Source: WJMB01 sp964581465 (lineage in GTDB: Bacteria > RBG-13-66-14). From it: a stretch of DNA of 31,165 nt. The notes under the pieces were generated by a model, which was not told where the DNA came from, did no database searches, and saw only the letters and a program-made list of their open reading frames with translations. Of the stretch, positions 1 to 8,006 are shown in pieces. Within the stretch, counting starts at the first letter, position 1. Each line of letters starts with the position of its first letter. A program made the position numbers and the translations under genes. The stretch lies in assembly GCA_964581465.1 (NCBI GenBank), contig CAZOOP010000044.1, forward strand, positions 1 to 31,165. Direction: 5' to 3'.

Positions 1-331
1 CAGCAAGCATCTGGTCGGTGCTATCTTGGACAATGTCGAGCTGGGCCCGATCGTCTACTCCGATGGCTGGAAGGTCGACAACAGGCTCTCACTCAACGGT
101 ATCATCACAAGCGCATCAACCACGACAACCCCTGGTCGATGGCAAAGTGCATATCAACGGCCCAGAGAGCTCCCGAGGCTATGCTAAAAGCCTACAACGG
201 CGGCTTCATACGCAACGACAGGCTCTTTATCCGTGAAAGGCCGCTCAGATTCAGCCATCGCGACGACGAAAACACTCTCGAATACCTGCAGGATGCACCG
301 CTCAATTGGTCCGATCAGGTTACATGATGCC
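1..331 (+). pseudogene. IS1595-family transposase, 3' remnant with right terminal repeat
   Basis: This is the decayed C-terminal part of a DDE transposase of the IS1595 (ISXO2-like) type. Family-like pieces occur in order but in different frames. LDNVELGPIVYSDGWK is read from base 2, HKRINHDN from 106, VDGKVHINGPESSRGYAK from 135, and LFIRERPLRFSHRDDENTLEYL in the frame of base 139. At least three frameshifts therefore separate the catalytic Asp region (YSDGW), the HING-ES block (normally HINGIESFW) and the C-terminal RFNHR-like block. The 5' part lies outside the window. The last 25 bases (307-331) are the likely right terminal inverted repeat: read inward on the minus strand they start GGCATCATGTAACC and continue TGATCGGACCA. 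The transposase call is confident from motif order; the exact IS is unknown. The same terminal sequence ends the shorter elements at 836-1147, 5633-5950 and 13277-13611. Confidence 0.8.
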
Positions 332-381
332 TAATAGATTACGGGATCAGCCCGAGAAACCGAATCCAACTTTTTGGCTTT

Positions 382-721
382 GGGATCATCACCAGAAACT
401 GAACCAAAGCATAGCAACCCGGAAAGACGCCTCGAGACGAGGGCCTGGTAACCACCCGCAGTACGGTGTCAAATCATGAAGGCGGAGAGAGGTCGAAACT
501 ACTGAAGCAAGCCATGGAGCGCCATCAGCGGACCCCTCACTCACAGCCTGGTCGGCTGCTGATGCGGAAACAACAGCCCTGGACTTCCGGCGGAGCTGTG
601 TGCAGGCCCACCTTCAGCGTCACCCTGCTTTGGTGTGACAATGGCGGCGAATGTGAACTATAAAACAATGAATGACGATCTAATAGCTGGATGAGTCCGT
701 TCAGATACGGGTGATAATCCC
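382..721 (+). mobile_element. MITE family 1, copy A (340 bp)
   Basis: This non-coding element opens with GGGATCATCAC and closes with GTGATAATCCC. Its outer 26 bases form an imperfect terminal inverted repeat sharing GGGAT-ATCAC and, further in, CTGAAC. The flanks carry the direct repeat TTGGCTTT at 374-381 and 723-730, offset by one extra C at 722, as expected for an 8-bp target duplication. The interior aligns by eye with the copies at 3434-3772, 6058-6404, 8220-8558 and 12823-13162. Shared blocks include GGTAACCACCCGCAG, CTCACTCACAGCCTGGT and GACAATGGCGGC. No convincing ORF spans it. Confidence 0.85.
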
Positions 722-835
722 CTTGGCTTTCGAGAGCCGCATCGAGTAAAAGTCCTTGATAAATGCTCGGCAGAAGCCGACAACTCGTGAGACCGGCCGG
801 CTATTATGCATGCTGGTTAAAACAAGGGGTCGCAA

Positions 836-1147
836 ACCGTGCTAGGACCTGATTGTAACTGTATCCTGTTGATAATAGAGGTGATGATCATCGGACACCT
901 TTCACAAGACGGACAGTCAAAAAGTGGCGGCTGGGAAGATCGTCATCCTTGGCAAGCCTGGATATCCACAAACTTGTCCATGTCCTGACGGCAGATTGCC
1001 ACTGAGTCCTAAATGTCGTGATAACGAGTCATAAGGATATGCTAACTGTATATTTGATCAAAAACGGAGCATTATCGAGTGGGGGATTACGTTCCAGCAA
1101 ACCGCTCCTAATCAGCTCGTTTTGGTCCAAGTACGTTCCATGATGCC
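836..1147 (+). mobile_element. MITE family 2, copy A (312 bp)
   Basis: The element starts GGGGTCGCAAACCGTG and ends GTACGTTCCATGATGCC. Inside it shares blocks such as GACCTGATTGTAA, GGTGATGATCATCGGA and AAAAAGTGGC with the elements at 5633-5950 and 13277-13611. Its right end resembles the terminal repeat of the IS1595 relic at 307-331. No target duplication is visible here (TAAAACAA on the left, TCGCGTTT on the right), so the flanks have diverged or recombined. A further 265 bases before the hydrolase gene at 1413 show no other feature. Confidence 0.75.
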
Positions 1148-1412
1148 TCGCGTTTACTGCCAGAAACCCAGCTCGATAATCTGACAGCGCATTGCGCGCT
1201 TCATCTTCATCTTTATCAGAGAAGCTGTATGTAATAGGTGCTTGCCGCCATTATAAGGCAATCTACCATGATAATAGTTTATCTGGTTGCTTATATCAAT
1301 TGTCAAAGCGACACATAACAATAAGGTCGGCTGGAGTCCGCCGTCGGTGAGTGCTATGATTGAGTCGGTTAGTTGAACCGGCGTCAAGTCATGGATTCCA
1401 CGGGAGTGTCGC

Positions 1413-2786
1413 ATGGAGCTCGATCTGCGCCGCGGCGAGTTCCGCCTGCCCGGCGGAAGTTACGCCGCCGACTACGGCACGCTGCGCCGACCCGCGGGGC
1501 GGGGCGGCGGCGAGGTCGAGCTGCCCCTGATCCGCCTGCGTCACACCGGGAAGGAGTCCCGGGAGCCCGTCTTCGTCCTCTCCGGCGGACCGGGGACGCC
1601 CAACGTCTACGGCGCGGAGCGGATGACCGAGTGGGGCCTGCGGCGCCCGCCCTTCCACTGGCTGCTGGAGCGTCACGACCTGATCGCCGTGGGCTATCGG
1701 GGTGCCGAGGGAGCGCCGATCCTCGACTGTCCCGCCGTGGGCCGCTTCATACTAGGCGAGCCGCGTCCGCTGTCCCGCGCGAAACTGCGCCGACTGGCCG
1801 GGCTGTGGCGGGATTGCGGTAATGAAGCCCACAGGCGCGGCCTGGACCCCCGGGACTTCACCATCGTCGAGGTCGTCGACGACCTGGAGGCCGCCCGCCG
1901 CCGCCTGGGGTACGGACGGGTCAATCTGCTGGCGGCCAGCTACGGCACCCGTCTGGCTTGGCTCTACGCCCGACGATACCCGGAGTCCGTCGCCCGGATG
2001 GTCCTCTACGGCGTCAACCCGCCGGGGCATTTCGTCTGGACCGCCGCCGAGGTCGAGGCCGTCCTCGAGCACTACGAGACCCTTTGGCGCGACGCCGGAC
2101 GGCGCCCCACGGGTCTGCGTCGTTTGATCAAAGACGTCCTGGACGGACTGCCTGACAGTTGGCGCGGCCCGCCCCTGGACGCCGATCGCATCCGCCTGGC
2201 CGCCTTCCACGCACTGTTCCGGGTGCGCCGCGCCGTCGCCGTTTTCGACGCCTTCGCCGACGCGTACCGGGGCGACTACGCCGGGCTGGCCTTCCTCACC
2301 CGGGCCTGGGGACGCCGCCGGGTGGCCTGGGGCGAGCTGGCCGCCAAGGGCCAGAGCGCCGACCACCTTCCCGGCCGCGACTACCTTTCCGAGCTCGATC
2401 CGCCGACGGCGACCCTCGGCTCGCCTCTGGCACTGCTCTACTGGGCGCCGGTCCAGCTCGGCGGTTCCGTCGTCGAGTTGATCGACGAGCGCTGGCGCCG
2501 TCACGGCCCCGTCGACGCGCCCACGCTCTGCCTCTCCGGCGAGCTCGACGTCGCCACGCCACCCCACTGGGTCGACGAGCTGCTGCCCCACCTGGCCGCG
2601 GGCTCGCACCTCATCGTGGAGGGAGCAGCGCACTGCGAGGATCTGGAACGCCAACAGCCCGCCGCCTTCGCCCGCGTCGTCTCCACCTTCCTCGACGAGG
2701 GCCGCGTGGTCGCCGACGCCTTCCGTCCGCTGCCCGTCGACTTCACCCCGGAGGTCAAGCTCGGTGCGCTCCTCGAAGGCCCCTGA
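1413..2786 (+). CDS. alpha/beta hydrolase, S33 prolyl-aminopeptidase-like
   Basis: This 457-residue alpha/beta hydrolase resembles peptidase family S33 (prolyl or tripeptidyl aminopeptidases). The oxyanion motif GGPG is at residues 58-61. The nucleophile elbow AASYGT is at 174-179, with Ser176 as probable nucleophile. The acid is Asp379 in SGELD, and His407 in GAAHC completes the triad. The usual GxSxG is AxSxG here, an uncommon but tolerated variant. No signal peptide is visible, so it is probably cytoplasmic. The ATG at 1413 follows a GGGAG at about 8 bases. Its last 23 bases overlap the acetyltransferase gene, so the two are probably co-translated. The substrate cannot be told from sequence; esterase or peptidase activity is possible. 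Confidence 0.85.
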   Translation: MELDLRRGEFRLPGGSYAADYGTLRRPAGRGGGEVELPLIRLRHTGKESREPVFVLSGGPGTPNVYGAERMTEWGLRRPPFHWLLERHDLIAVGYRGAEGAPILDCPAVGRFILGEPRPLSRAKLRRLAGLWRDCGNEAHRRGLDPRDFTIVEVVDDLEAARRRLGYGRVNLLAASYGTRLAWLYARRYPESVARMVLYGVNPPGHFVWTAAEVEAVLEHYETLWRDAGRRPTGLRRLIKDVLDGLPDSWRGPPLDADRIRLAAFHALFRVRRAVAVFDAFADAYRGDYAGLAFLTRAWGRRRVAWGELAAKGQSADHLPGRDYLSELDPPTATLGSPLALLYWAPVQLGGSVVELIDERWRRHGPVDAPTLCLSGELDVATPPHWVDELLPHLAAGSHLIVEGAAHCEDLERQQPAAFARVVSTFLDEGRVVADAFRPLPVDFTPEVKLGALLEGP

Positions 2787-3225
2787 CACCCCCCTGATCC
2801 GCCCCTTCCAAGACGCCGACGCCGCCGCCGTCGTGGCCATTCTTCAAGCCAACGACCAGTACGCCTTCCCCGCCGTCGAGGGACCGGCGGCCATGGCCCG
2901 CGTCGCCGCCTGTCCCGCCGCCGTGGACCGCGTCGCCGTCTTCGACGGCCGCGTCGTCGGCTACGTCAAGGCTGTCTACGACGGCTCCCGGGCGCTGCTG
3001 CACCTGCTCAGCGTCCACCCCGATTATCAGGGCCGGGGACTCGGCCGCGCCCTGGTCGAGGAGGTCGAGGATGAGCTGCGCCGTCGGGGCGCTCCGTCGC
3101 TGTCGGTCCTGGTGACCACGGGCAGCGTGGGCTGGTGGGAGCGTCGGGGGTTCTCACCCACCCCGGCCTTCCTGCTGCTCAAGGTCTTCGAGGACCAAGA
3201 CGGAGGAACCCTCAAGGGAAGCTAG
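2764..3225 (+). CDS. GNAT-family N-acetyltransferase
   Basis: This 153-residue single-domain GNAT acetyltransferase would move an acetyl group from acetyl-CoA to an unidentified amine. The acetyl-CoA pyrophosphate loop is clear as HPDYQGRGLGRALVEEVE, preceded by the beta-4 strand LLHLLSV. The C-terminal part VGWWERRGFSPTPAFLLLKVF is the usual beta-5 to beta-7 region, with the WWERRGF turn typical of the family. The start is a GTG at 2764 inside the hydrolase gene. The 23-base overlap suggests translational coupling and possibly a linked function in amino-acid or peptide chemistry, which is inference. Length is normal for the family. Confidence 0.88.
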   Translation: MRSSKAPDTPLIRPFQDADAAAVVAILQANDQYAFPAVEGPAAMARVAACPAAVDRVAVFDGRVVGYVKAVYDGSRALLHLLSVHPDYQGRGLGRALVEEVEDELRRRGAPSLSVLVTTGSVGWWERRGFSPTPAFLLLKVFEDQDGGTLKGS

Positions 3226-3360
3226 CCGACCGCCGCCCCCCCATCCCGCGCCGCTATTGCGGCACCGGGGTCAAAATGCTAAACTCGCTTGAGTTATCAG
3301 TATCTAAAAGCTGATGAATGCTCGCAATAAGCACCTATGAATCGGTAGCGTTTTTAATTG

Positions 3361-3886
3361 GAGATCGCCAACTCCGTCCGGACGGGATCATGGTTGTAAC
3401 CTGCTGATAGCACGAGTGATGAGCAATATTGAAGGGATTATCACTCGCACCTGAACCGACTCGTCCAGCTAATAGACTGTCACTCATTGCTTTATCGTTC
3501 ACACTCGCCGCCATTGTCATCGCTCTGCTTGGTGGCACGTAATCCGACCTTGCTTTGAGTAACGCTGGAAGCCCGAGGCTGTTGGCTCCATTCAGGTTTC
3601 AACCAGGCTGTGAGTAAATGACCTGCTGACGACGCTTTTTGCTCACTTGTGCAGCTTCGCCCGTTATCCGAGTTCACTGATTGACCCCTCGCTGCGGGTG
3701 GTTACCAGCCCCTCGCCTCAAGGCGTCTTTCACCAATTGCGAATACTTGGTTCTGTTTCTGGTGATGATCCCATTTTGAATTGTCAAGAGTGGATAATCT
3801 ATCAGGAGTAACTCCGGATGGGCGATAAAGGCCCGGCAAACCGCTCCGAATCAGCCTGATTCGCTCCGAACACGTTCCAGGCTCCC
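3361..3886 (+). mobile_element. MITE family 2, copy B, internally deleted and split by a MITE 1 insertion
   Basis: The left piece (3361-3433) begins GAGATCGCCAACTCCGTCCG and continues with a match to the family 2 block TGATTGTAA-TGTATCCTGTTGAT. The right piece (3773-3886) carries the CGGCAAACCGCTCC and CACGTTCCAGGCTCCC end block. Between them sits MITE 1 copy B. Without the insertion the element is only about 180 bases, so part of the interior is lost. No clear target duplication remains. From 3887 to 4205 there is no recognisable gene or repeat. Confidence 0.6.
3434..3772 (-). mobile_element. MITE family 1, copy B (339 bp, reverse)
   Basis: This copy is the reverse complement of copy A. It starts GGGATTATCAC and ends GTGATGATCCC. 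The flanking 8-mers ATATTGAA (3426-3433) and ATTTTGAA (3773-3780) differ at one base and look like an aged target duplication. It interrupts a family 2 element. Confidence 0.83.
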
Positions 3887-4205
3887 AATAGCTTATCTGA
3901 TAGAATCGGACAGGCTCGGACAGGCGAGGGGGCCGCGAGGCCGACGATCGGCAACTCTGGATTCGGCGGTGCAAACGCATAACCGCCAATCGCCCATTGG
4001 CGGCCGACGGGAAGCTGACGCATGTAAAGAGCTTGGGCCGCTTCATACCCCAGTTGCGTATGATGCCGGTGTGATCCGGACAGTCTAGAGCCCAGGTCAA
4101 AAACATTCACTGATTCAATACCCGAAGACCCGAAGGATCAATCCAGCTTCAATGCCAGATTCACAGTCATCCAGGCATGACCGGACCCCCGGTTGGAGCT
4201 TCCCC

Positions 4206-5375
4206 ATGAGCGGAAAGCGTCGAAAAATCGTCTGCTATCTACCCTACACCGCGGTGGGGGGGAGTCATCACAGCCTGCTGGGCTTTATCGAGGGGCTCGG
4301 TCCGGGCTGGGAGGCCGTGGCCGCCTACGGTGAGAGCAACCCCGAGTTCCTCCAGCTCTACACCTCTCGGGGCGTACGCTGCGAACCCCTGCTGGTCCGG
4401 GAGTACACGCAGATCCGCGGCTTCTCCCACCCCTTGACCCTGCTGCGCTCCCTGATCCAGAGCGTGTTCAAGCTGCGCCGTCTGCTGCGCCGCGAGCACC
4501 CCGACCTGCTCTACAGCGAAACGATCAAGGGCCGCCTGGCGGCCTCCCTGGCCGCCTGGGGCCTGCCCCCCAAGGTGCTGGGGTACGTGCGCGACTGGCG
4601 CAGCATCCGCCTGTCGGACAAGCTGGCCTTCCAGCTCGCCGACGCCTTCGTGGTGATCAGCCAAGCCGTCCTCGACCGCTGCTTCCCCCAGGGGCGGCGC
4701 CATCCCGAGAAAACCCACCTGATCTACAACGGCGTCGACACCGAGCGCTTCAAACCGCAAGAGCCCTCGCCCGAGCTCCTCGAGAAGCTGGGCCTGGACG
4801 GCTGCCGGGTGATAATGTACTGCGGGCGCATCGTCCCCTGGAAACGTCCGGACCTGGTCATCCGCGCCGCGGCCGAGCTTCACCACCGGGGCCTGGACGA
4901 CGTCCGGCTCCTGCTGCTGGGCTCGCTGCAGGAGGACATCCATCCCGGCAGCAGCGCCGAGTTCGAGCGCGTCGTCGAGGAGAGCGGTATCGGCTCCAGG
5001 CTGATCCGCCCCGGCTTCGCCCTCGACGTGCGGCCCTACATCTCCCTGGCCGACGTGGTCGCCGTGCCCAGCGAGTTCGAGCCCTTCGGCCGCACCGTCA
5101 TCGAGGCCCTGGCGATGGAGCGCGCCGTGGTGGGCACCACAGCCGGAGGCATCCCCGAGATAATCGACCACGGCGTAAACGGGCTGCTCGTTCCACCCGG
5201 CGATCACCTCGCGCTGGCCGACGCCCTCCAGGAGCTGCTCGAGGACCCGAAGCGGGCCCGTCGCCTGGCCCGCCGGGGCCGCGAGACCATCCTGAGGCGC
5301 TTCAGCCTGAAGATGAACCAGCGCCGCCTCAACGCCCTGGTACAAGAGTTGATAGGTGAATCGGTGGACGAATGA
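4206..5375 (+). CDS. Glycosyltransferase family 4 (GT-B fold)
   Basis: This 389-residue retaining glycosyltransferase of the GT4 type would transfer a sugar from a nucleotide donor during polysaccharide or glycolipid synthesis. The N-terminal Rossmann half opens with the KIVCYLPYTAVGGSHHSLL acceptor loop. The linker carries YNGVDTERF at about 174-182. The C-terminal donor half has GRIVPWKRPD (207-216) and the EX7E motif EPFGRTVIE with Glu292 and Glu300, followed by GGIPEII. The chosen ATG has GGAG 8 bases upstream; an in-frame ATG at 4152 has no good ribosome site. The gene stands alone between MITE clusters, so acceptor and pathway cannot be inferred. Cytoplasmic or membrane-peripheral. Confidence 0.9.
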   Translation: MSGKRRKIVCYLPYTAVGGSHHSLLGFIEGLGPGWEAVAAYGESNPEFLQLYTSRGVRCEPLLVREYTQIRGFSHPLTLLRSLIQSVFKLRRLLRREHPDLLYSETIKGRLAASLAAWGLPPKVLGYVRDWRSIRLSDKLAFQLADAFVVISQAVLDRCFPQGRRHPEKTHLIYNGVDTERFKPQEPSPELLEKLGLDGCRVIMYCGRIVPWKRPDLVIRAAAELHHRGLDDVRLLLLGSLQEDIHPGSSAEFERVVEESGIGSRLIRPGFALDVRPYISLADVVAVPSEFEPFGRTVIEALAMERAVVGTTAGGIPEIIDHGVNGLLVPPGDHLALADALQELLEDPKRARRLARRGRETILRRFSLKMNQRRLNALVQELIGESVDE

Positions 5376-5402
5376 CCCAGGCCGCAAAGCCGACGCGCAA
5401 GG

Positions 5403-5435
5403 CATAATCAAAGGCACCCGAGGGTGCCGATTATG
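5403..5435. terminator. Hairpin after the glycosyltransferase gene
   Basis: CATAATC and GGCACCC pair with GGGTGCC and GATTATG around a GA turn, with an unpaired AAA on the left side. It lies 27 bases after the stop codon and is a plausible transcription terminator, but there is no long T run. The 197 bases from 5436 to 5632 show nothing recognisable. Confidence 0.5.
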
Positions 5436-5632
5436 TTAGCGGGATTAATGAACAGGTGGGGCCGCCTCATCGCCGGCGCCGTGATTGTCCTCTGACGGAA
5501 GCTTGCTCTCCCGACCAATACCCAGGACGGGATACTCATTCGTCACTTCGACTGGCTGATAATGTAGCCCGGAGAATCGTCTAGCCTGCTCAAAGGCGGG
5601 GATATCAGCGGGGAGGTCGGATAATAACAAAA

Positions 5633-5950
5633 GGGATCGTATACCGTGTTCGGACCGCTACCTGTATGTAATATGCTGTTAACAAACGGGATGAGCTATG
5701 ATCTTCTGCCACAAAAAAGGGGATCAAAAAGTGGCAGATAAGAAGAGCGTCAACTAGGTAAGCCTGGATATTCGCACACTTGTTCATGCCCTGACAGCAG
5801 ATTGTCACTGAAGCTTAAGCGTCGTAGTAAAGCATTAAGGGCAAGATATATGATTGTAGGGTCAACAAGGTGCATTTCCGGTAAGTGAAGAACGGCCCGG
5901 CAAGCCGCTCCTAAACAGCCTGATCTGGTCCGATCACCTTCCATGATGCC
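5633..5950 (+). mobile_element. MITE family 2, copy C (318 bp), perfect 8-bp target duplication
   Basis: This is the best preserved family 2 copy. The left end GGGATCGTATACCGTG continues TTCGGACC. The right end, read inward on the other strand, is GGCATCATGGAAGGTG then ATCGGACC, so the outer 26 bases are inverted repeats with a few mismatches. Identical TAACAAAA flanks occur at 5625-5632 and 5951-5958. The right end matches the IS1595 relic's terminal repeat at 22 of 25 bases. No ORF is supported. Confidence 0.88.
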
Positions 5951-6057
5951 TAACAAAATCTGCGCAAGGAACGCGAATCTTGAGCTGAATGCCTCCTTCG
6001 GCCGGATCAGCGGCTCCAGGCAGTCAGACACACCATCGAGAACCAGCCTTAGGCAAA

Positions 6058-6404
6058 GGGATTATCACTCGCACCTGATCCGACTCATCCAGCAGATAGA
6101 CTGTCATTGGTTGCTTTATAGCAAACAATCGACGCCATTGTCATACCGCCATACCGCTGCTAGGTAGGGATGCGCTTTGACTGGCGTTGAGTGCCGCCGG
6201 AAGCCGAAGGCTGTTGATCCCGCTCGGGAGTCGACCAGGCCGTAGGTGAAAGACCTGCTGACGACGCTCTATTGCTCGCTTTATAAGCTTCGAACGCTAT
6301 CCGCCGTCCCTGGATGACGCCTCGCTGCGGGGAGGTACTAAGCCTCCTTCTCGAGGCGGCTTTCCTGAGTTGCGAATGTTTGGTCCAGTTTCTGGTAATG
6401 ATCC
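6058..6404 (-). mobile_element. MITE family 1, copy C (347 bp, reverse)
   Basis: Reverse-oriented copy starting GGGATTATCAC and ending TGGTAATGATCC. The flanks TAGGCAAA (6050-6057) and TAGACAAA (6406-6413) differ at one base. The interior shares GACCTGCTGACGACGCT and other blocks with copy B. The 222 bases between this element and the gene at 6627 contain no recognisable feature. Confidence 0.82.
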
Positions 6405-6626
6405 ATAGACAAATAGACGTCTGCGTTCCCTGGACTCGAGAGCTGCGGACTAGATCCGCCTCGTTGGCGAAATACTCGAGGAAGGCCCAAAGTGGGGCCG
6501 CCCTTGCCATAATCGCCGCCGGCCGAGTATCCGCCCAGCGCCCGTTCCGCCCCAAGTCGTGATCAACCAGCCGAGCAGCCCCGGCGTACGCGGGATGAGC
6601 GTATCTCTCCTCGAGTATCCGGGCGT

Positions 6627-7754
6627 CTAGGGGTGGCTGATCCGGTAGACGACGCCGGCGCGGTCGTCGGAGACCAGCAGCGAGCCGTCGGTCAGCTCGA
6701 GCAGGTCCACGGGTCGGCCCCAGGCCTCGGACCCCCGCAGCCAACCCTCGGCGAAGACCTCATAACCGGCCGGGCGGCCGTCGGCGAAGGGCACCCGCAT
6801 CACCCGGTAGCCGATGGGAACGCTGCGGTTCCAGGAGCCGTGCTCGGCGATGAACACGTCGCCCGCGTAGCCCTTCGGGAAGGACTCGCCGCTGTGGAAG
6901 AGCATCCCCAGAGCGGCCACGTGGGGTCCCAGCTCCAGCGCCGGCGGGGTGATCTCGAGGTCGGGTGGTCGGGCGTCGCCGTAGTCGGGATCGCGGACGT
7001 CGACGCCGTGGAGGTAGGGGAAGCCGAAGTGCAGGCCGCGACGTGGGGCGTGGTTGAGCTCGTCGGGGGGCGTATCGTCGCCCAGCCAGTCCCGCCCGTT
7101 GTCGGTGAACCACAGCTCGCCGGTCTCGGGGTGCCAGGCGAAGCCGACGGTGTTGCGGATCCCCCGGGCGTAGACGCCGACGCTGTCGCCCTCGGGAGCG
7201 ATGGCGAGCAGGCAGCAGTAAGGCTCGTCGGGATCGCAGACGTTGCAGGGTGCGCCCACGGGAAGGTAAAGCCGGCCGTCGGGGCCGAAGGCGATGTACT
7301 TCCAGCCGTGCCGGGGCTCATCGGGCAGACCGCCGTAGAAGACCCCGGGAGTCGGCGGGTCGTCCAGGTCGTCCAGGATGTCCGGGTAGCGCAGAACCCG
7401 CCGGATCTCAGCCACGTAGAGGTCGCCGTCGGCGAAGGCCACGCCGTTGGGGCTGTCCAGCCCGGCGGCGATGGTCCGCACCTCCTCGGCGACCCCGTCG
7501 CCGTCAACGTCGCGCAGGGCGTAGACGACGCCGCGCTCACGGGTGCCGACGAAGACCGTGCCGTCGGGGGCCGGGCAGAGGGAGCGGGCGCCGGGGGCCT
7601 CGGCGTAGACGTCAATGGTGAAGCCGGACGGCAGCTCGATCTCGTTCAGGGGAAGCTCGGCTTGAACACCACCGAGCAGGAACGGGACAAGGATGACGAG
7701 AACGCGGGACAAGGCGATCACCTGCCGGTGCGAGTGGGAGAAGCTGTAGGTCAT
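6627..7754 (-). CDS. Secreted PQQ-dependent sugar (sorbosone/aldose) dehydrogenase-like beta-propeller
   Basis: This 375-residue protein has an N-terminal signal peptide (VLVILVPFLLGGVQA) and a six-bladed beta-propeller of the glucose/sorbosone dehydrogenase type. Family signatures include LPSGFTIDVYAE after the signal, blade motifs such as LDSPNGVAFADGDLYVAE and RGIRNTVGFAWHPETGELW, a TDNGRDWLGDD metal/PQQ region, and the AEHGSWNRS block near the C-terminus. Members oxidise aldoses with PQQ in the periplasm, though many relatives of this type have no tested activity. A Cys cluster (GAPCNVCDPDEPYCC) is an addition worth noting. ATG 7754 is preferred because it gives a compact signal peptide; ATG 7775 and TTG 7784 are in frame, and none has a strong ribosome site. 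The 252 bases upstream of the start show no clear promoter. Confidence 0.85.
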   Translation of the reverse strand: MTYSFSHSHRQVIALSRVLVILVPFLLGGVQAELPLNEIELPSGFTIDVYAEAPGARSLCPAPDGTVFVGTRERGVVYALRDVDGDGVAEEVRTIAAGLDSPNGVAFADGDLYVAEIRRVLRYPDILDDLDDPPTPGVFYGGLPDEPRHGWKYIAFGPDGRLYLPVGAPCNVCDPDEPYCCLLAIAPEGDSVGVYARGIRNTVGFAWHPETGELWFTDNGRDWLGDDTPPDELNHAPRRGLHFGFPYLHGVDVRDPDYGDARPPDLEITPPALELGPHVAALGMLFHSGESFPKGYAGDVFIAEHGSWNRSVPIGYRVMRVPFADGRPAGYEVFAEGWLRGSEAWGRPVDLLELTDGSLLVSDDRAGVVYRISHP

Positions 7755-8006
7755 CTTTATGATTATCAATGACATCCGGGGCAAACGAGTCTTGCCGCCG
7801 GGTAGTTGAGCCGGCTATCCGCCTTGCCGGGGCCGTCGACTCTATTAAACGCGGAGCTGGTATTGGAGTCAAGCCGGTCACTGCGGGCTGTTATCGCGTT
7901 ACCCCAACTTCGTGGCTTCCAGCCTGATCGGCGGGCGAGACGGCTCGACAGCTTAACACCGCACCAAGTCGAGGCTTAACAGTCGCCACCAGTAGACAAA
8001 ACAAAA

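Noticed and set aside
1154..1414. 86-residue minus-strand frame before the hydrolase gene
   Set aside because: It mostly covers AT-rich, gene-free DNA after a MITE, has no ribosome site and no recognisable protein pattern.
3531..3556. TGGCACG with a downstream TTGC resembling a sigma-54 promoter
   Set aside because: The two boxes are ten bases apart rather than four, so the required spacing fails; it lies inside a MITE.
3802..4110. 102-residue minus-strand frame upstream of the glycosyltransferase
   Set aside because: It runs through a MITE remnant and has no family pattern or ribosome site; a decayed gene cannot be excluded.
6160..6744. 194-residue minus-strand frame
   Set aside because: Its two ends translate a MITE and the out-of-frame end of the dehydrogenase gene. 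The middle (about 6410-6620) reads somewhat protein-like but matches nothing I know.
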